A stretch of 64,000 nt of DNA from RBG-16-66-20 sp040752005 (GTDB lineage: Bacteria > Pseudomonadota > Gammaproteobacteria > Burkholderiales > SG8-39). Each line of letters begins with the position of its first letter. Position 1 is the first letter of the stretch. Shown here piece by piece: positions 43,051 through 52,145 of this stretch. The stretch covers positions 192,975 to 256,974 of the forward strand of contig JBFMFX010000002.1 of NCBI GenBank assembly GCA_040752005.1, read 5' to 3'. Under the pieces are notes generated by a model. The model was not told where the DNA came from and ran no database searches. It saw nothing but the letters and a program-made list of their open reading frames with translations. The position numbers and the translations under genes were made by a program.

Positions 43051-44010
43051 ATGAACGCCATTCGCACGCTGGCTATCGCCTTCGCGCTCGTTCCCTCCGT
43101 CGCGGCGGCGCAGGAAGTAACGCTCAGGCTGGTCTCGGCCTTCCCGGAGAACGGGCTCTACGTGAAACACGTCATGCCCTGGATCCAGAAGTTCAACGCC
43201 GAAGGCAAGGGCACCGCGCAGATCAACTTCATCGGCGGCGCGCCCAAGGTGATGACCTCCTTCGAGGTCGGCAACGCGGTGAAGAGCGGCGTCGTGGACA
43301 TCGGCCTCACCACCGGCGCTTTCTACACCAACCTGATGCCGGAAGCCGATGCCCTCAAGCTCGCCCAGGTGAGCGCCGCCGAGCAGCGCAAGAACGGCGC
43401 CTACGAGTACATCAACAAGGTGTGGAACGCCAAGGCGAACATGCAATACCTGGTGCGCTTCGTCGAGCACACGCCTTTTCACCTCTACCTCACGAAGAAA
43501 ATCGACAAGCCCGACCTGACCGGCCTGAAGCTGCGTATCACGCCGGTGTACCGCGACTTCTTCCAGGCGCTCGGGGCGACGCTGATGCAGACCGCGCCCG
43601 CCGAGGTGTACACCGCGCTCGAGCGCGGGGTGGTGGACGGCTACGGCTGGCCGATCCACGGCGTCTTCGACCTCAACTGGCACGAGAAGACGAAGTTCCG
43701 CGTCGACCCCGGCTTCTACAACGCCGAGGTGTCGCTGGTGATGAATCTGGATGCCTGGAAGCGCCTGACGCCGGCGCAACGGCAGTACCTGGAGCGCCAG
43801 GCGCTTGCGCTGGAGGCGATGAACGAGGTCTGGAAGCAGCATAACGCCGAGGAAGCGAAGCGCCAGGCGCAGGCCGGCATCCAGGTGATCACGTTCGACG
43901 CCGCCACCTCGAAACAGTACGTCGAGAAGGCCTACGAGGTGGGCTGGGCGGGCATCCTCAAGGCAGCGCCCGACACCGGGCCGCAGTTGAAGAAGCTGCT
44001 CGCACGATAG
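43051..44010 (+). CDS. TRAP transporter solute-binding protein (DctP family)
   Basis: A 319-residue periplasmic receptor. The signal peptide is AIRTLAIAFALVPSVAAAQ, followed by the mature start EVTLRLVSAFPENGLYVKHV. The conserved GLKLRITPVYRDFFQALGATLMQTAPAEVYTALERGVVDGYGW block near residue 153 is the TRAP ligand-pocket element, with Arg in KLRITP as the carboxylate anchor. AGGAGG lies eight bases before the ATG at 43051. It is followed by the Q and M permease genes. The ligand is an organic acid; the gene neighbourhood suggests an aromatic acid. Confidence 0.92.
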   Translation: MNAIRTLAIAFALVPSVAAAQEVTLRLVSAFPENGLYVKHVMPWIQKFNAEGKGTAQINFIGGAPKVMTSFEVGNAVKSGVVDIGLTTGAFYTNLMPEADALKLAQVSAAEQRKNGAYEYINKVWNAKANMQYLVRFVEHTPFHLYLTKKIDKPDLTGLKLRITPVYRDFFQALGATLMQTAPAEVYTALERGVVDGYGWPIHGVFDLNWHEKTKFRVDPGFYNAEVSLVMNLDAWKRLTPAQRQYLERQALALEAMNEVWKQHNAEEAKRQAQAGIQVITFDAATSKQYVEKAYEVGWAGILKAAPDTGPQLKKLLAR

Positions 44011-44019
44011 GCACGGGCG

Positions 44020-44520
44020 GTGCGGGCGTTCGAGCGCGCCTGGCGGCGCCTTCTCGAAGCGCTCGCGGCCGCCGCGGCGCTGCTGCTGGGCGCGACCGCG
44101 GTCGCGGTGACGGCCGATGTCGTCTCGCGCAACGTCGGTTTCGGCGCGTTCCCGTGGATTCTGGAAGGCTCCGAGTACGCGCTGCCCCTGGCGACCTTCC
44201 TTGCCGCGCCGTGGCTGCTCGCGCGCAACGAGCACGTGCGCCTGGATGTGCTGCTGCGCGTGCTCGCGCCGCGCGTGGCGCGGCTGCTCGAGCGCGCGAC
44301 CGACGCGCTCGGCTTCGCGGTCTGCGCGGTATTCGTGGTCTACGGCGTTCGCACCGCGCTCGAATCGGCGCGGCAAGGCTCGATGGTGATGAAGAGTATC
44401 GTCTTTCCGGAGTGGTGGCTGTTCGTGCCGGTGCCGGTGTGCTTCGCGCTGCTCGCGGTCGAGTTCGCACGCCGCTTCGCCGCCGGCGAGGTGTCGGTCG
44501 GCGCCGGCCCCCACGCCTGA
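44020..44520 (+). CDS. TRAP transporter small permease (DctQ family)
   Basis: A 166-residue membrane protein with four hydrophobic helices (about residues 13-36, 50-68, 90-112, 125-145), the expected DctQ topology. Sequence is weakly conserved in this family; the pattern AAAAALLLGATAVAVTADVVSRNVGFGAFPWILEGSEYALPLATFLAAPWLLARNEHVRLDVL, with RNEHV and the short loop, is typical. It starts at GTG 44020, nine bases after the binding protein stops. It partners the large permease encoded nine bases downstream. Confidence 0.9.
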   Translation: MRAFERAWRRLLEALAAAAALLLGATAVAVTADVVSRNVGFGAFPWILEGSEYALPLATFLAAPWLLARNEHVRLDVLLRVLAPRVARLLERATDALGFAVCAVFVVYGVRTALESARQGSMVMKSIVFPEWWLFVPVPVCFALLAVEFARRFAAGEVSVGAGPHA

Positions 44521-44529
44521 CGCGCCGCC

Positions 44530-45849
44530 ATGGCCTGGTGGCTCTCGGCGCTCGTCCTGTTCGGCTCGCTCGCGATGCTCATGGCGGCGGCGCTGCCCGC
44601 CGCCTTTGCCTTCTACGGCATCAACATCGCCGGCGCGTGGATCTGGCTCGGAGGCGACGCGGGTCTGGTGCAGCTCGTGCGCAACGGCGTCGCCTCGATC
44701 GCCACGTTCTCGCTCACGCCGATCCCGTTCTTCGTGCTGATGGGCGAAGTGCTCTTTCATACCGGCGTGGCGATGAAGGCGATCGACGCCATTGACCGGC
44801 TGATCTGGCGCGTGCCCGGAAGGCTCTCGGTGGTGGCGGTGGTTGCGGGCACCGTGTTTTCGGCGATCTCCGGCTCGACCATTGCCACGACCGCGCTCCT
44901 GGGCAGCCTGCTGCTGCCGGACATGCTGCGCCGCGGCTACCACCCCAGCATGGCGATGGGGCCGATCATGGCGATCGGCGGCGTGGACATGCTGATTCCG
45001 CCCTCGGCCCTCACGGTGCTGCTCGGAAGCCTCGCCGGGATCTCGATCTCGCAGCTCCTCATCGCCGGCATCGTGCCGGGGGTGCTCCTGTCGGCGATGT
45101 TCGTCGGCCACATCGTGCTGCGCGCCTGGCTCGATCCGGGGCTCGCGCCGACGTTCGAGCACGAGGCGCTGCCGGCGTGGGAGCGCTGGAAGCCGCTGCT
45201 GCTCTACGTCGCGCCGCTGGTGGCGATCTTCGTGGTGGTGATCGCGGCGATGTCGGCCGGCTGGGCGACGCCGACCGAGTCGGCCGCGATCGGCGCGGTG
45301 GCGACGGTGCTGGTCGCCTGGGCCTACCGTGCGCTCACCTGGTCGAACCTGATGCAGGCGCTGATGGGCACCGCCGGAATTTCCGCGGTGATCCTGTTCA
45401 TCATCGTCGGGGCGACCACGTTCTCGCAGATCCTCGCTTTTTCCGGCGCGACCAACGGGCTGGTGGCGCTCATCCGCGACGCGGGCCTCGCGCCGCCTGC
45501 GGTGCTCGCCGCCATGATGCTCGTCCTGCTCGTCCTCGGCTGCTTCGTGGACCAGGTGAGCATGATGCTGATCTGCCTGCCGTTCTTCATGCCGCTCGCC
45601 GCCGCCTACGGGTTCGACCCGGTCTGGTTCGGGGTGCTCTTCCTCATCTGCATGCAGCTCGGGCTCCTCACCCCGCCCTTCGGGATGCTGCTCTTCACCA
45701 TGAAGAGCGTGGCGCCGAAGGAGATCCGCATGAACCAGATCTTCCGCGCCGTCACGCCGTACGTCATCATGGGCATACTTATGCTTGTGCTGGTAGCCGC
45801 GTTTCCCCCGCTTGCGACGTGGTTACCGAAGCTGCTGATCGGACGATAG
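44530..45849 (+). CDS. TRAP transporter large permease (DctM family)
   Basis: A 439-residue inner-membrane protein with about 12 hydrophobic segments. It has FFVLMGEVLFHTGVAMKAIDAIDRLIWRVPGRLSVVAVVAGTVFSAISGSTIATTALLGSLLLPDMLRRGYHPSMAMGPI near the N-terminus, a very typical DctM pattern. It ends ...AAFPPLATWLPKLLIGR. It imports the solute captured by the upstream binding protein using a sodium or proton gradient. The ATG at 44530 lies nine bases after DctQ. It is followed three bases later by the indolepyruvate oxidoreductase gene. Confidence 0.93.
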   Translation: MAWWLSALVLFGSLAMLMAAALPAAFAFYGINIAGAWIWLGGDAGLVQLVRNGVASIATFSLTPIPFFVLMGEVLFHTGVAMKAIDAIDRLIWRVPGRLSVVAVVAGTVFSAISGSTIATTALLGSLLLPDMLRRGYHPSMAMGPIMAIGGVDMLIPPSALTVLLGSLAGISISQLLIAGIVPGVLLSAMFVGHIVLRAWLDPGLAPTFEHEALPAWERWKPLLLYVAPLVAIFVVVIAAMSAGWATPTESAAIGAVATVLVAWAYRALTWSNLMQALMGTAGISAVILFIIVGATTFSQILAFSGATNGLVALIRDAGLAPPAVLAAMMLVLLVLGCFVDQVSMMLICLPFFMPLAAAYGFDPVWFGVLFLICMQLGLLTPPFGMLLFTMKSVAPKEIRMNQIFRAVTPYVIMGILMLVLVAAFPPLATWLPKLLIGR

Positions 45850-45852
45850 CCC

Positions 45853-47928
45853 GTGGAACGCTCGTTCAAGGAAGAGGTGGCGAAGCTCAGGCTCGGCGAC
45901 GGCAAAGTCTTCGCCGGCGAGGGGATCCTTGCGGTCACCAAGGCGCTGCTTCAGTCCGGCGTCGCCTACGTCGGCGGCTACCAGGGCGCGCCGGTGTCGC
46001 ACATGATGGACGTGCTCAACGACGCACGCGAGATCCTGGACGAGCTGGGGGTACACGTGGAAACCAACGCCTCCGAGGCGGGGGCCGCGGCCATGCTCGG
46101 CGCTTCGATCAACTATCCGCTGCGCGGTGCGGTCACCTTCAAGTCCACGGTCGGCACCAACGTCGCATCGGACGCGCTGTCCAACCTCGCCTCCGCGGGC
46201 GTCAAGGGCGGCGCGCTCATCGTGCTCGGCGAGGACTACGGCGAAGGCGCCTCGATCATCCAGGAGCGCACCCACGCGTTCGCGATGAAGTCGCAGATGT
46301 GGCTGCTCGATCCGCGGCCGAACCTGCCGAAGATCGTCGAGATGGTCGAGCGCGGCTTCGAGCTGTCGGAGGTCTCCAGCACGCCGGTGATGCTGGAGCT
46401 GCGCATCCGCGCCTGCCACGTGCGCGGCACCTTCGTCGCCAAGGCGAATCGCGCGCCGGAAGTCTCGCGCAAGCACGTGCTGGAGAACCCGGACTTCGAC
46501 TACAACCGGATTTGCCTCCCGCCGGCGACCTATCTGCAGGAAAAGCTGAAGGTCGAGGTGCGCTGGCCGGCAGCGGTCCGGTACCTCCGCGAGAAACGGC
46601 TGAACGAGGTCTTCGCCGGCGATCGCACCGACCTCGGCATCGTCTGTCAGGGCGGCATGTACAACGCCACGGTGCGCGCGCTCCAGCTTCTGGGCGAGGC
46701 CGACGCCTTCGGCCGCACGCGCATCCCGATCCTGTGCCTCAACGTCACCTATCCCCTCGTGCCGGAGGAAATCGCCGAGTTCTGCGCCGGCAAATCCCGG
46801 GTGCTGGTGGTGGAAGAAGGCCAGCCCGCCTACCTCGAGGAAGCGATCCTCGCGCTGCTGCGCCGGCGGGAGGTCGCCGGCGTCAGGGTGCAGGGCAAGG
46901 ACGTGCTGCCGCTCGCCGGCGAATACACCGGCGAGGTGATGCTCGCGGGGCTTGCGCGCTTCCTCGGCGTCGCGGAAAAGGCGGCGCCGGTACAGAAGCT
47001 GAAGGCGCGCGCGCTCGAGCTGCTGGGCGGGCCGGCGCCCGCGCGCCCGCCGGGCTTCTGTGTCGGCTGCCCCGAGCGGCCGGTGTTCGCGGCGATGAAG
47101 ATCGTCGAGCGCCGGACCGGCCCTTACCACGTCTCGGCCGACATCGGCTGCCACACCTTCGCCACGCTGCCGCCGTTCAACATCGGCCACACGGTGCTCG
47201 GCTACGGCCTCGGCCTTGCCTCCAACTCGGCGGTGCAGCCGATGTTCGGCCGGCGCACCGTGACCATCATGGGCGACGGCGGGTTCTGGCACAACGGCCT
47301 GACCTCCGGGGTGGCGAACGCGGTGTTCAACCGCGACGACGGCATCCTCGTCATCATGAAGAACGGCTACAGCTCGGCGACCGGAACCCAGGAGCTGCCC
47401 TCCAGTCCGCAGCACAGCCCGCACAAGGCGGGCGACATGGCGATCGAGCGCGCCCTCGAAGGCGTCGGGGTGAAGTGGATCCGCACGGTGGACAATTACC
47501 GTGTCGGCGAGGTGGCGAAAGTGCTCGAAGAGGCGATGCGCACGGATTACAGGGAGCTGAAAGTCATCGTCGCCGACGGCGAGTGCCAGCTCGAGCGCCA
47601 GCGGCGCCTGCGGCCGCAGGTGGCCGACAAGCTCGCCCGCGGCGAGCGGCACGTGCGCGTGCGCTACGGCGTGGACGAGGACACCTGCACCGGCGATCAT
47701 TCCTGCATCCGGCTCTCCGGCTGTCCGACGCTGACGGTGAAGGACAACCCCGATCCGCTGCGGCGCGACCCGGTGGCGACGGTCATTGACGGCTGCGTCG
47801 GCTGCGGCCTGTGCGGCGAGAACGCGCACGCCGCGGTCCTGTGCCCGTCGTTCTATCGGGCCGAGATCGTGCACAACCCCGGATGGTTCGATCGTATGCT
47901 TGAACGCGTGCGGCGCCTGCTGCGATGA
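45853..47928 (+). CDS. Indolepyruvate ferredoxin oxidoreductase-type enzyme, alpha (TPP and Fe-S) subunit
   Basis: A 691-residue IorA-like protein. The N-terminal pyrimidine-binding domain contains GGYQGAPVSHMMDVLNDAREIL. The TPP diphosphate site is at about residue 470-500 (IMGDGGFWHNGL then AVFNRDDGILVIMKNGYSSATGTQE). The C-terminal ferredoxin-like part has CTGDHSCIRLSGCP and CVGCGLCGENAHAAVLCP near 612 and 648, eight cysteines for two [4Fe-4S] clusters. The enzyme oxidatively decarboxylates an aryl-2-oxoacid to the aryl-acyl-CoA. It starts at GTG (45853), three bases after the TRAP permease gene, and overlaps the beta subunit gene by ATGA. The exact keto acid is not known. Confidence 0.9.
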   Translation: MERSFKEEVAKLRLGDGKVFAGEGILAVTKALLQSGVAYVGGYQGAPVSHMMDVLNDAREILDELGVHVETNASEAGAAAMLGASINYPLRGAVTFKSTVGTNVASDALSNLASAGVKGGALIVLGEDYGEGASIIQERTHAFAMKSQMWLLDPRPNLPKIVEMVERGFELSEVSSTPVMLELRIRACHVRGTFVAKANRAPEVSRKHVLENPDFDYNRICLPPATYLQEKLKVEVRWPAAVRYLREKRLNEVFAGDRTDLGIVCQGGMYNATVRALQLLGEADAFGRTRIPILCLNVTYPLVPEEIAEFCAGKSRVLVVEEGQPAYLEEAILALLRRREVAGVRVQGKDVLPLAGEYTGEVMLAGLARFLGVAEKAAPVQKLKARALELLGGPAPARPPGFCVGCPERPVFAAMKIVERRTGPYHVSADIGCHTFATLPPFNIGHTVLGYGLGLASNSAVQPMFGRRTVTIMGDGGFWHNGLTSGVANAVFNRDDGILVIMKNGYSSATGTQELPSSPQHSPHKAGDMAIERALEGVGVKWIRTVDNYRVGEVAKVLEEAMRTDYRELKVIVADGECQLERQRRLRPQVADKLARGERHVRVRYGVDEDTCTGDHSCIRLSGCPTLTVKDNPDPLRRDPVATVIDGCVGCGLCGENAHAAVLCPSFYRAEIVHNPGWFDRMLERVRRLLR

Positions 47929-49382
47929 GTGTTCCCGAACGTCCCATCACCATCCTCATCGCGGCGCTGGGCGGCGAGGGCGGCGGCGTCATGGCCGACT
48001 GGCTGTTCGAAGCGGCGACGCAGGCGGGCTTTCCAGCGCAGAGCACCTCGATTCCGGGCGTCGCGCAGCGCACCGGCGCGACCACGTATTACCTCGAGAT
48101 CTTCCCGGCGAAGCGCGAGGAACTGGACGGGCGCGAGCCGGTGCTCTCGCTCACCCCCAGCCCCGGCAACGTGGACGTGATGGTCGCCTCGGAGCTGGTG
48201 GAGGCGGCGCGCGCGATGCAGAACGGTTTCGTGAGCCCGGAGCGCACGACGCTCATCGCCTCCACCCATCGCATCTACGCGACGGCGGAGAAGATGCAGA
48301 TGGCCGATGGCCGCTACGATTCGGCGCGCGTGATCGAGGCCGCAAGGCAGCTCGCCAGGCACGCGGTGCTCGCCGACATGCGGAGGCTGGCCGAGCAAAG
48401 CGGCACCGTCATCAACGCCGTGCTCTTCGGCGCGATGGCCGGCAGCGGCGCGCTGCCGCTTTCGCGCGCGGCCTGCGAGGAAGCGATCCGCCGTGCCGGG
48501 CGCGGAGCGGAGGCGAGCCTGCGCGGATTCGCCGCCGGCTTCGAGGTCGCGGCGGGGCTGCGCCCGGCGCCGCAGCCGCCCGCGCCGCCGGCGCGAGCGA
48601 CCGGGCTGCGCGAGATCATGGACCTCGCGATCGAGCGCCTGCGCGAGTACCAGGGCGAGCGATACGTCGCGCTCTATCGCGAACGCATGCAGCCGTTTCT
48701 GGATGCCGAGCCGGCGCTCGCGGCCGAGGTCGCGCGCGAGCTTGCCCTGTGGATGTGCTACGAGGACATCATTCGCGTGGCCGACCTCAAGACCCGCGCC
48801 GCGCGCTTTGCCCGCATCCGCCGCGAGGTGCGGGCGAAGGACGGCGAGCCGGTCGTGGTCATTGACTATCTCAAGCCCGGCGTGGAGGAATTCGCCGCGC
48901 TCCTGCCGCCGGAGCTCGGGGCCCGGCTCCTCGCTTGGGCCGAGCGGCGCGGCAAACTTCACGCCCTCAACGTCGGCATGCACGTCAAGACTTCCGGCGT
49001 GCTCGGATTTCTCATGATGCGGGCGCTCGCCCGGCTGCGGCCGTGGCGTCCTTACACGTACCGCTATCGCGAGGAGCAGAAGTTGATCGAGCGCTGGCTC
49101 GCGCGCGTGCGCGAGGCGGCACAGAAGAGCCCGCAGCTCGCGCTGGAGATCGCCGGGTGCGCGCGCCTCATCAAGGGCTACGGCGAGACGCACCGGCGCG
49201 GGCGCGCCAACTTCCTCGCCATCCTCGACGCGCTGGTGGAGAACCCGCCCACCGCCGACCCCGGCGAGCAGGCGGCCGCGATCCGCAGGGCGCGCGAGGC
49301 GGCGCTCGCCGACCCCGAAGGCGAGGCGCTCGGCAGCGCGCTCGGGCGTCCGGTCACCTGGCTGAAGCCGGTCCGGTCCTGA
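47925..49382 (+). CDS. Indolepyruvate oxidoreductase beta-type subunit with DUF6537-like C-terminus
   Basis: A 485-residue protein. The first about 200 residues are the POR/KOR gamma-like subunit: IAALGGEGGGVMADWLFEAATQAGFPAQSTSIPGVAQRTGATTYYLEIFP is the conserved opening, and ADMRRLAEQSGTVINAVLFGAMAGSGALPLSR continues it. The remaining about 280 residues form a helical C-terminal extension typical of long IorB forms. It assembles with the alpha subunit encoded four bases upstream (ATGA overlap). Together they catalyse CoA-dependent decarboxylation of an aryl-2-oxoacid, giving aryl-acyl-CoA and reduced ferredoxin. Confidence 0.9.
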   Translation: MSVPERPITILIAALGGEGGGVMADWLFEAATQAGFPAQSTSIPGVAQRTGATTYYLEIFPAKREELDGREPVLSLTPSPGNVDVMVASELVEAARAMQNGFVSPERTTLIASTHRIYATAEKMQMADGRYDSARVIEAARQLARHAVLADMRRLAEQSGTVINAVLFGAMAGSGALPLSRAACEEAIRRAGRGAEASLRGFAAGFEVAAGLRPAPQPPAPPARATGLREIMDLAIERLREYQGERYVALYRERMQPFLDAEPALAAEVARELALWMCYEDIIRVADLKTRAARFARIRREVRAKDGEPVVVIDYLKPGVEEFAALLPPELGARLLAWAERRGKLHALNVGMHVKTSGVLGFLMMRALARLRPWRPYTYRYREEQKLIERWLARVREAAQKSPQLALEIAGCARLIKGYGETHRRGRANFLAILDALVENPPTADPGEQAAAIRRAREAALADPEGEALGSALGRPVTWLKPVRS

Positions 49383-49505
49383 CGGCGGTACTGCGCCGTC
49401 AACCCGGTTTCCTTCACCAGCGCCGCCATGCGCTCGTGCTCCGCCTCGAGGCGTGCCGCAACCGCCCGGAAATAGTCGCCGGACGGGTCGGAACACAGCC
49501 CGCGC
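49383..49505 (-). pseudogene. Possible C-terminal tail of a Bug/TctC receptor
   Basis: In the 182-base gap after the IorB-type gene, the minus strand encodes a tail reading SGDYFRAVAARLEAEHERMA then ALVKETGLTAQ, which matches the usual end of Bug receptors (short helix, then LVKE.G). There is no start or stop for a full gene. If genuine, it is a degraded receptor fragment, like the one in the chimera at 26228. Weak evidence. Confidence 0.25.
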
Positions 49506-49564
49506 GCCGATTGCGGCCAAAGGCGCGGCGGGCGAGAATTCGTTTTCTTTTCCGGGAGATCCGA

Positions 49565-50623
49565 ATGGCGAGCGTCATCGAGAACCGTGCCGGCGGCAGC
49601 GTGAGCGAAGCGCGGCGGGAGTTCTACCGGCGCATGGACCGGGACAACCTCGCGCCGCTGTGGGAGGTGCTGCATGCGCTGGTGCCCCCGGCGCCGCAGA
49701 GCTCCTGCCGGGCCGCGCTCTGGAAGTACCGCGCCATCCGCCCCTACATCGAGGAGTCCGGACGGATCATCAGCGCCCGCGAGGCGGTGCGGCGCGTCCT
49801 CGTGCTCGAAAACCCTGGAATGCGCGGGCAGTCGCGCATCACGACGAGCCTGTACTGCGGGCTTCAGCTCATCCTGCCCGGCGAGATCGCGCCCAGCCAC
49901 CGGCACACGCAGACGGCGCTGCGGCTGGTGGTCGAGGGCTCGGGCGCCTATACCGCGGTGGATGGCGAGCGGGTCACCATGCATCCGGGGGACTTCATCA
50001 TCACGCCGGCCTGGACCTGGCACGACCACGGCAATCCCGGCTCGCAGCCGGTGGTCTGGATGGACGGGCTCGACATCCCGATCGCGCAGCTCTTCGACGC
50101 CACCTTCGCCGAGAACTACCCGGAGGAAGTCCAGCCGGTGACGCGGCCCGAGGGTGACGCCTGGGCGCGCTACGGCTGCAATCTCGCCCCGCTCGCAGGA
50201 GCGTCGCCCTTCGGCAGGACCTCGCCGGTGTTCTGCTACCCGTACGGGCGCAGCCGCGAGGCGCTGGCGACGCTCGCGCGCCGCGGCGAGCCCGATCCCT
50301 GCCACGGCTTCAAGATGCAGTACATCAATCCGACGACCGGCGGCCCGGCGATGCCGACGATCGGCGCGTTCCTGCAGCTCCTGCCCGCGGGCTTTCGCAG
50401 CGAGCCGTACCGTTCGAGCGACGCCACGGTGTATCTCGCGCTCGAGGGCGAGGGCACGGCTATCGTCGGGGACGAGACGTTCGCCTTCGAGCCGCGCGAC
50501 ATCTTCGTCGCACCCTCGTGGCAGCCGGTGCGTTTCTCGGCGCGTTCGGAGTGCGTGCTCTTTTCTTTCTCCGATCGCCCGGCGCAGATCGCGCTCGGCC
50601 TGTGGCGGGAGAGCCGCCGGTGA
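49565..50623 (+). CDS. Gentisate 1,2-dioxygenase
   Basis: A 352-residue bicupin iron dioxygenase that opens the gentisate ring to maleylpyruvate. The N-terminal cupin has SLYCGLQLILPGEIAPSHRHTQTALRLVVEGSGAYTAVDGERV with the metal-binding HxH (His-Arg-His). It also has HPGDFIITPAWTWHDHGNPG. The second cupin carries the less conserved C-terminal PGD-like RDIFVAPSWQPVRFSA. It starts at ATG 49565 after GGGAGA. Its stop is GTGA-coupled to the next hydrolase. Gentisate could come from the 3-hydroxybenzoate 6-hydroxylase at 22702 or from salicylyl-CoA hydroxylation at 29467. No maleylpyruvate isomerase or fumarylpyruvate hydrolase gene is adjacent. Confidence 0.92.
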   Translation: MASVIENRAGGSVSEARREFYRRMDRDNLAPLWEVLHALVPPAPQSSCRAALWKYRAIRPYIEESGRIISAREAVRRVLVLENPGMRGQSRITTSLYCGLQLILPGEIAPSHRHTQTALRLVVEGSGAYTAVDGERVTMHPGDFIITPAWTWHDHGNPGSQPVVWMDGLDIPIAQLFDATFAENYPEEVQPVTRPEGDAWARYGCNLAPLAGASPFGRTSPVFCYPYGRSREALATLARRGEPDPCHGFKMQYINPTTGGPAMPTIGAFLQLLPAGFRSEPYRSSDATVYLALEGEGTAIVGDETFAFEPRDIFVAPSWQPVRFSARSECVLFSFSDRPAQIALGLWRESRR

Positions 50624-51510
50624 GCGCCACCGCCCGCCGCCGCAAGGCGGCCGAATTCGAACCGAAGGACCCCGCGTTCTACTCGCGCGAGTACAATGCG
50701 CGGGCGCTCGTGCCCGAGCACCCGGAATACTTCCGCCGCTGGGCCGAGGCCTCCGAGCGCGCGCGCGCGACCATGATCTGCTACCTCGACCGGCGCTACG
50801 GCGAGGCGCCCGGGGAAACCCTCGACCTCTTCCCGGCACGCAAGGGCGACGGTACCTGTCTCATGTTCATCCACGGCGGCTACTGGCGCGCGCTCGACAA
50901 GTCGGACTTTTCCTTCCTCGCGCCGGCGTGGGTGGACGCGGGCGTGTCGCTCGCGGTGGTCAACTACGACCTCTGCCCGAAAGTGACGGTCGAAGAGATC
51001 GTGCGCCAGATGCTGCGCGCAAGCCGCTGGCTGTGGCTGCACGCCGAGGAATACGGCATGGACCAGGACCGGCTCTACGTCTGCGGCCATTCCGCCGGCG
51101 GCCACCTCACGGCGATGATGATGGCCGCGCTCTGGCCGGTGTTCGACCCGCAGTTGCCGAAGGATCTGTGGAAAGGGGGGCTGGCGGTGAGCGGGCTGTA
51201 CGACCTGCGGCCGCTCCTGCACGTGGACTGGCTGCAGCCGGACCTGCAGCTCACCGAGGAGTCGGCGCTGCGACTGTCGCCCGCGTTCCTGCCGCCGGCG
51301 ACGCGCGCGCCGGTCATGACCTGCGTCGGCGGGGCCGAAAGCTCGGAGTTCAAGAGGCAGAACGCGCTGCTGCGCGAGCGCTGGCGCGGCGTGTTCGCCG
51401 GCGACATCCCGATGCCCGGCGCGAACCACTTCTCGGTGGTAGATGCGCTGGCGGTGCAGTCGAGCGCGCTCTTTCAGGGCGCGCGGCGGCTGATGAAGCT
51501 CGACCGATGA
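50620..51510 (+). CDS. Alpha/beta hydrolase, kynurenine formamidase-like
   Basis: A 296-residue esterase/lipase-fold enzyme. The oxyanion-hole motif is HGGYWRA near residue 88 (HGGxW, diagnostic of the arylformamidase/kynurenine formamidase group), with nucleophile Ser in CGHSAGGH near 151 and the catalytic His in PGANHFSVVDAL near 270. In that family it hydrolyses N-formylkynurenine or other arylformamides. It starts at GTG 50620 (GTGA overlap with gentisate dioxygenase) and overlaps the transglutaminase gene by ATGA. Anthranilate formed from kynurenine would feed the operon at 29467-36287. An esterase on a gentisyl-linked substrate is an alternative. Confidence 0.85.
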   Translation: MSATARRRKAAEFEPKDPAFYSREYNARALVPEHPEYFRRWAEASERARATMICYLDRRYGEAPGETLDLFPARKGDGTCLMFIHGGYWRALDKSDFSFLAPAWVDAGVSLAVVNYDLCPKVTVEEIVRQMLRASRWLWLHAEEYGMDQDRLYVCGHSAGGHLTAMMMAALWPVFDPQLPKDLWKGGLAVSGLYDLRPLLHVDWLQPDLQLTEESALRLSPAFLPPATRAPVMTCVGGAESSEFKRQNALLRERWRGVFAGDIPMPGANHFSVVDALAVQSSALFQGARRLMKLDR

Positions 51511-52145
51511 AGGAATACCTGCAGTCCGGCCGCTACATTGACAGCGCGCACCCCGCGGTCGCCGCGTTCGCCCGCGAGCATGCACGCGGCGCGACCGATG
51601 GCGAACGGGCGGTTGCCCTCTACTACGCGGTGCGCGACGGTATCCGCTACAACCCTTTTCTCGATTTTTCGGATGACGCGGTGTTCAGGGCTTCCGCCTG
51701 CCTTGCCGCCGGGCAGGGGTTCTGCGTCGGAAAGGCGGCGCTGCTCGCCGCCTGCGCGCGCGCGGTCGGCATCGCCGCGCGCGTCGGCTTCGCCGACGTG
51801 AAGAACCATCTCACCACCCCTGCGCTGCGCGCGCGCATGGGAACCGATCTGTTCATCTACCACGGTTACACCGAGCTCTTCCTCGAAGGCAGGTGGGTGA
51901 AAGCCACACCCGCGTTCAACCGGGAGCTGTGCGAGCGTTTCCGCGTCAAGCCCCTGGAATTCGACGGGCGCGAGGATTCGATCTTCCATCCGTTCGACGA
52001 GGACAACCGGCGGCACATGGAGTACGTGCGCGACCGCGGCACCTTCGCCGACGTGCCTGCGGCCGAGATCCAGCGGGCGTTCCAGGAACACTATCCCCCG
52101 CTCTACGCGCTCGGGCGCGAGGCGAGCAAGGAGACTTTCGGCTGA
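51507..52145 (+). CDS. Transglutaminase-like domain protein
   Basis: A 212-residue single-domain protein with transglutaminase/protease fold. GQGFCVGKAALLAACARAVGIAARVGFADV near residue 69 supplies the cysteine nucleophile and FIYHGYTELFLEGRWVKATPAFN near 117 the histidine and acidic partner. No signal peptide, so cytoplasmic. Such proteins may be peptidases, transglutaminases or amide hydrolases; the gentisate operon position gives no clear function. The ATG at 51507 overlaps the hydrolase stop (ATGA). The stop is followed by a CTG start for the kinase. Confidence 0.85.
   Translation: MKEYLQSGRYIDSAHPAVAAFAREHARGATDGERAVALYYAVRDGIRYNPFLDFSDDAVFRASACLAAGQGFCVGKAALLAACARAVGIAARVGFADVKNHLTTPALRARMGTDLFIYHGYTELFLEGRWVKATPAFNRELCERFRVKPLEFDGREDSIFHPFDEDNRRHMEYVRDRGTFADVPAAEIQRAFQEHYPPLYALGREASKETFG

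Noticed and set aside
50694..50699. TACAAT hexamer within the formamidase-like gene
   Set aside because: It lies well inside coding sequence (after residue 20), with no start codon shortly after it.
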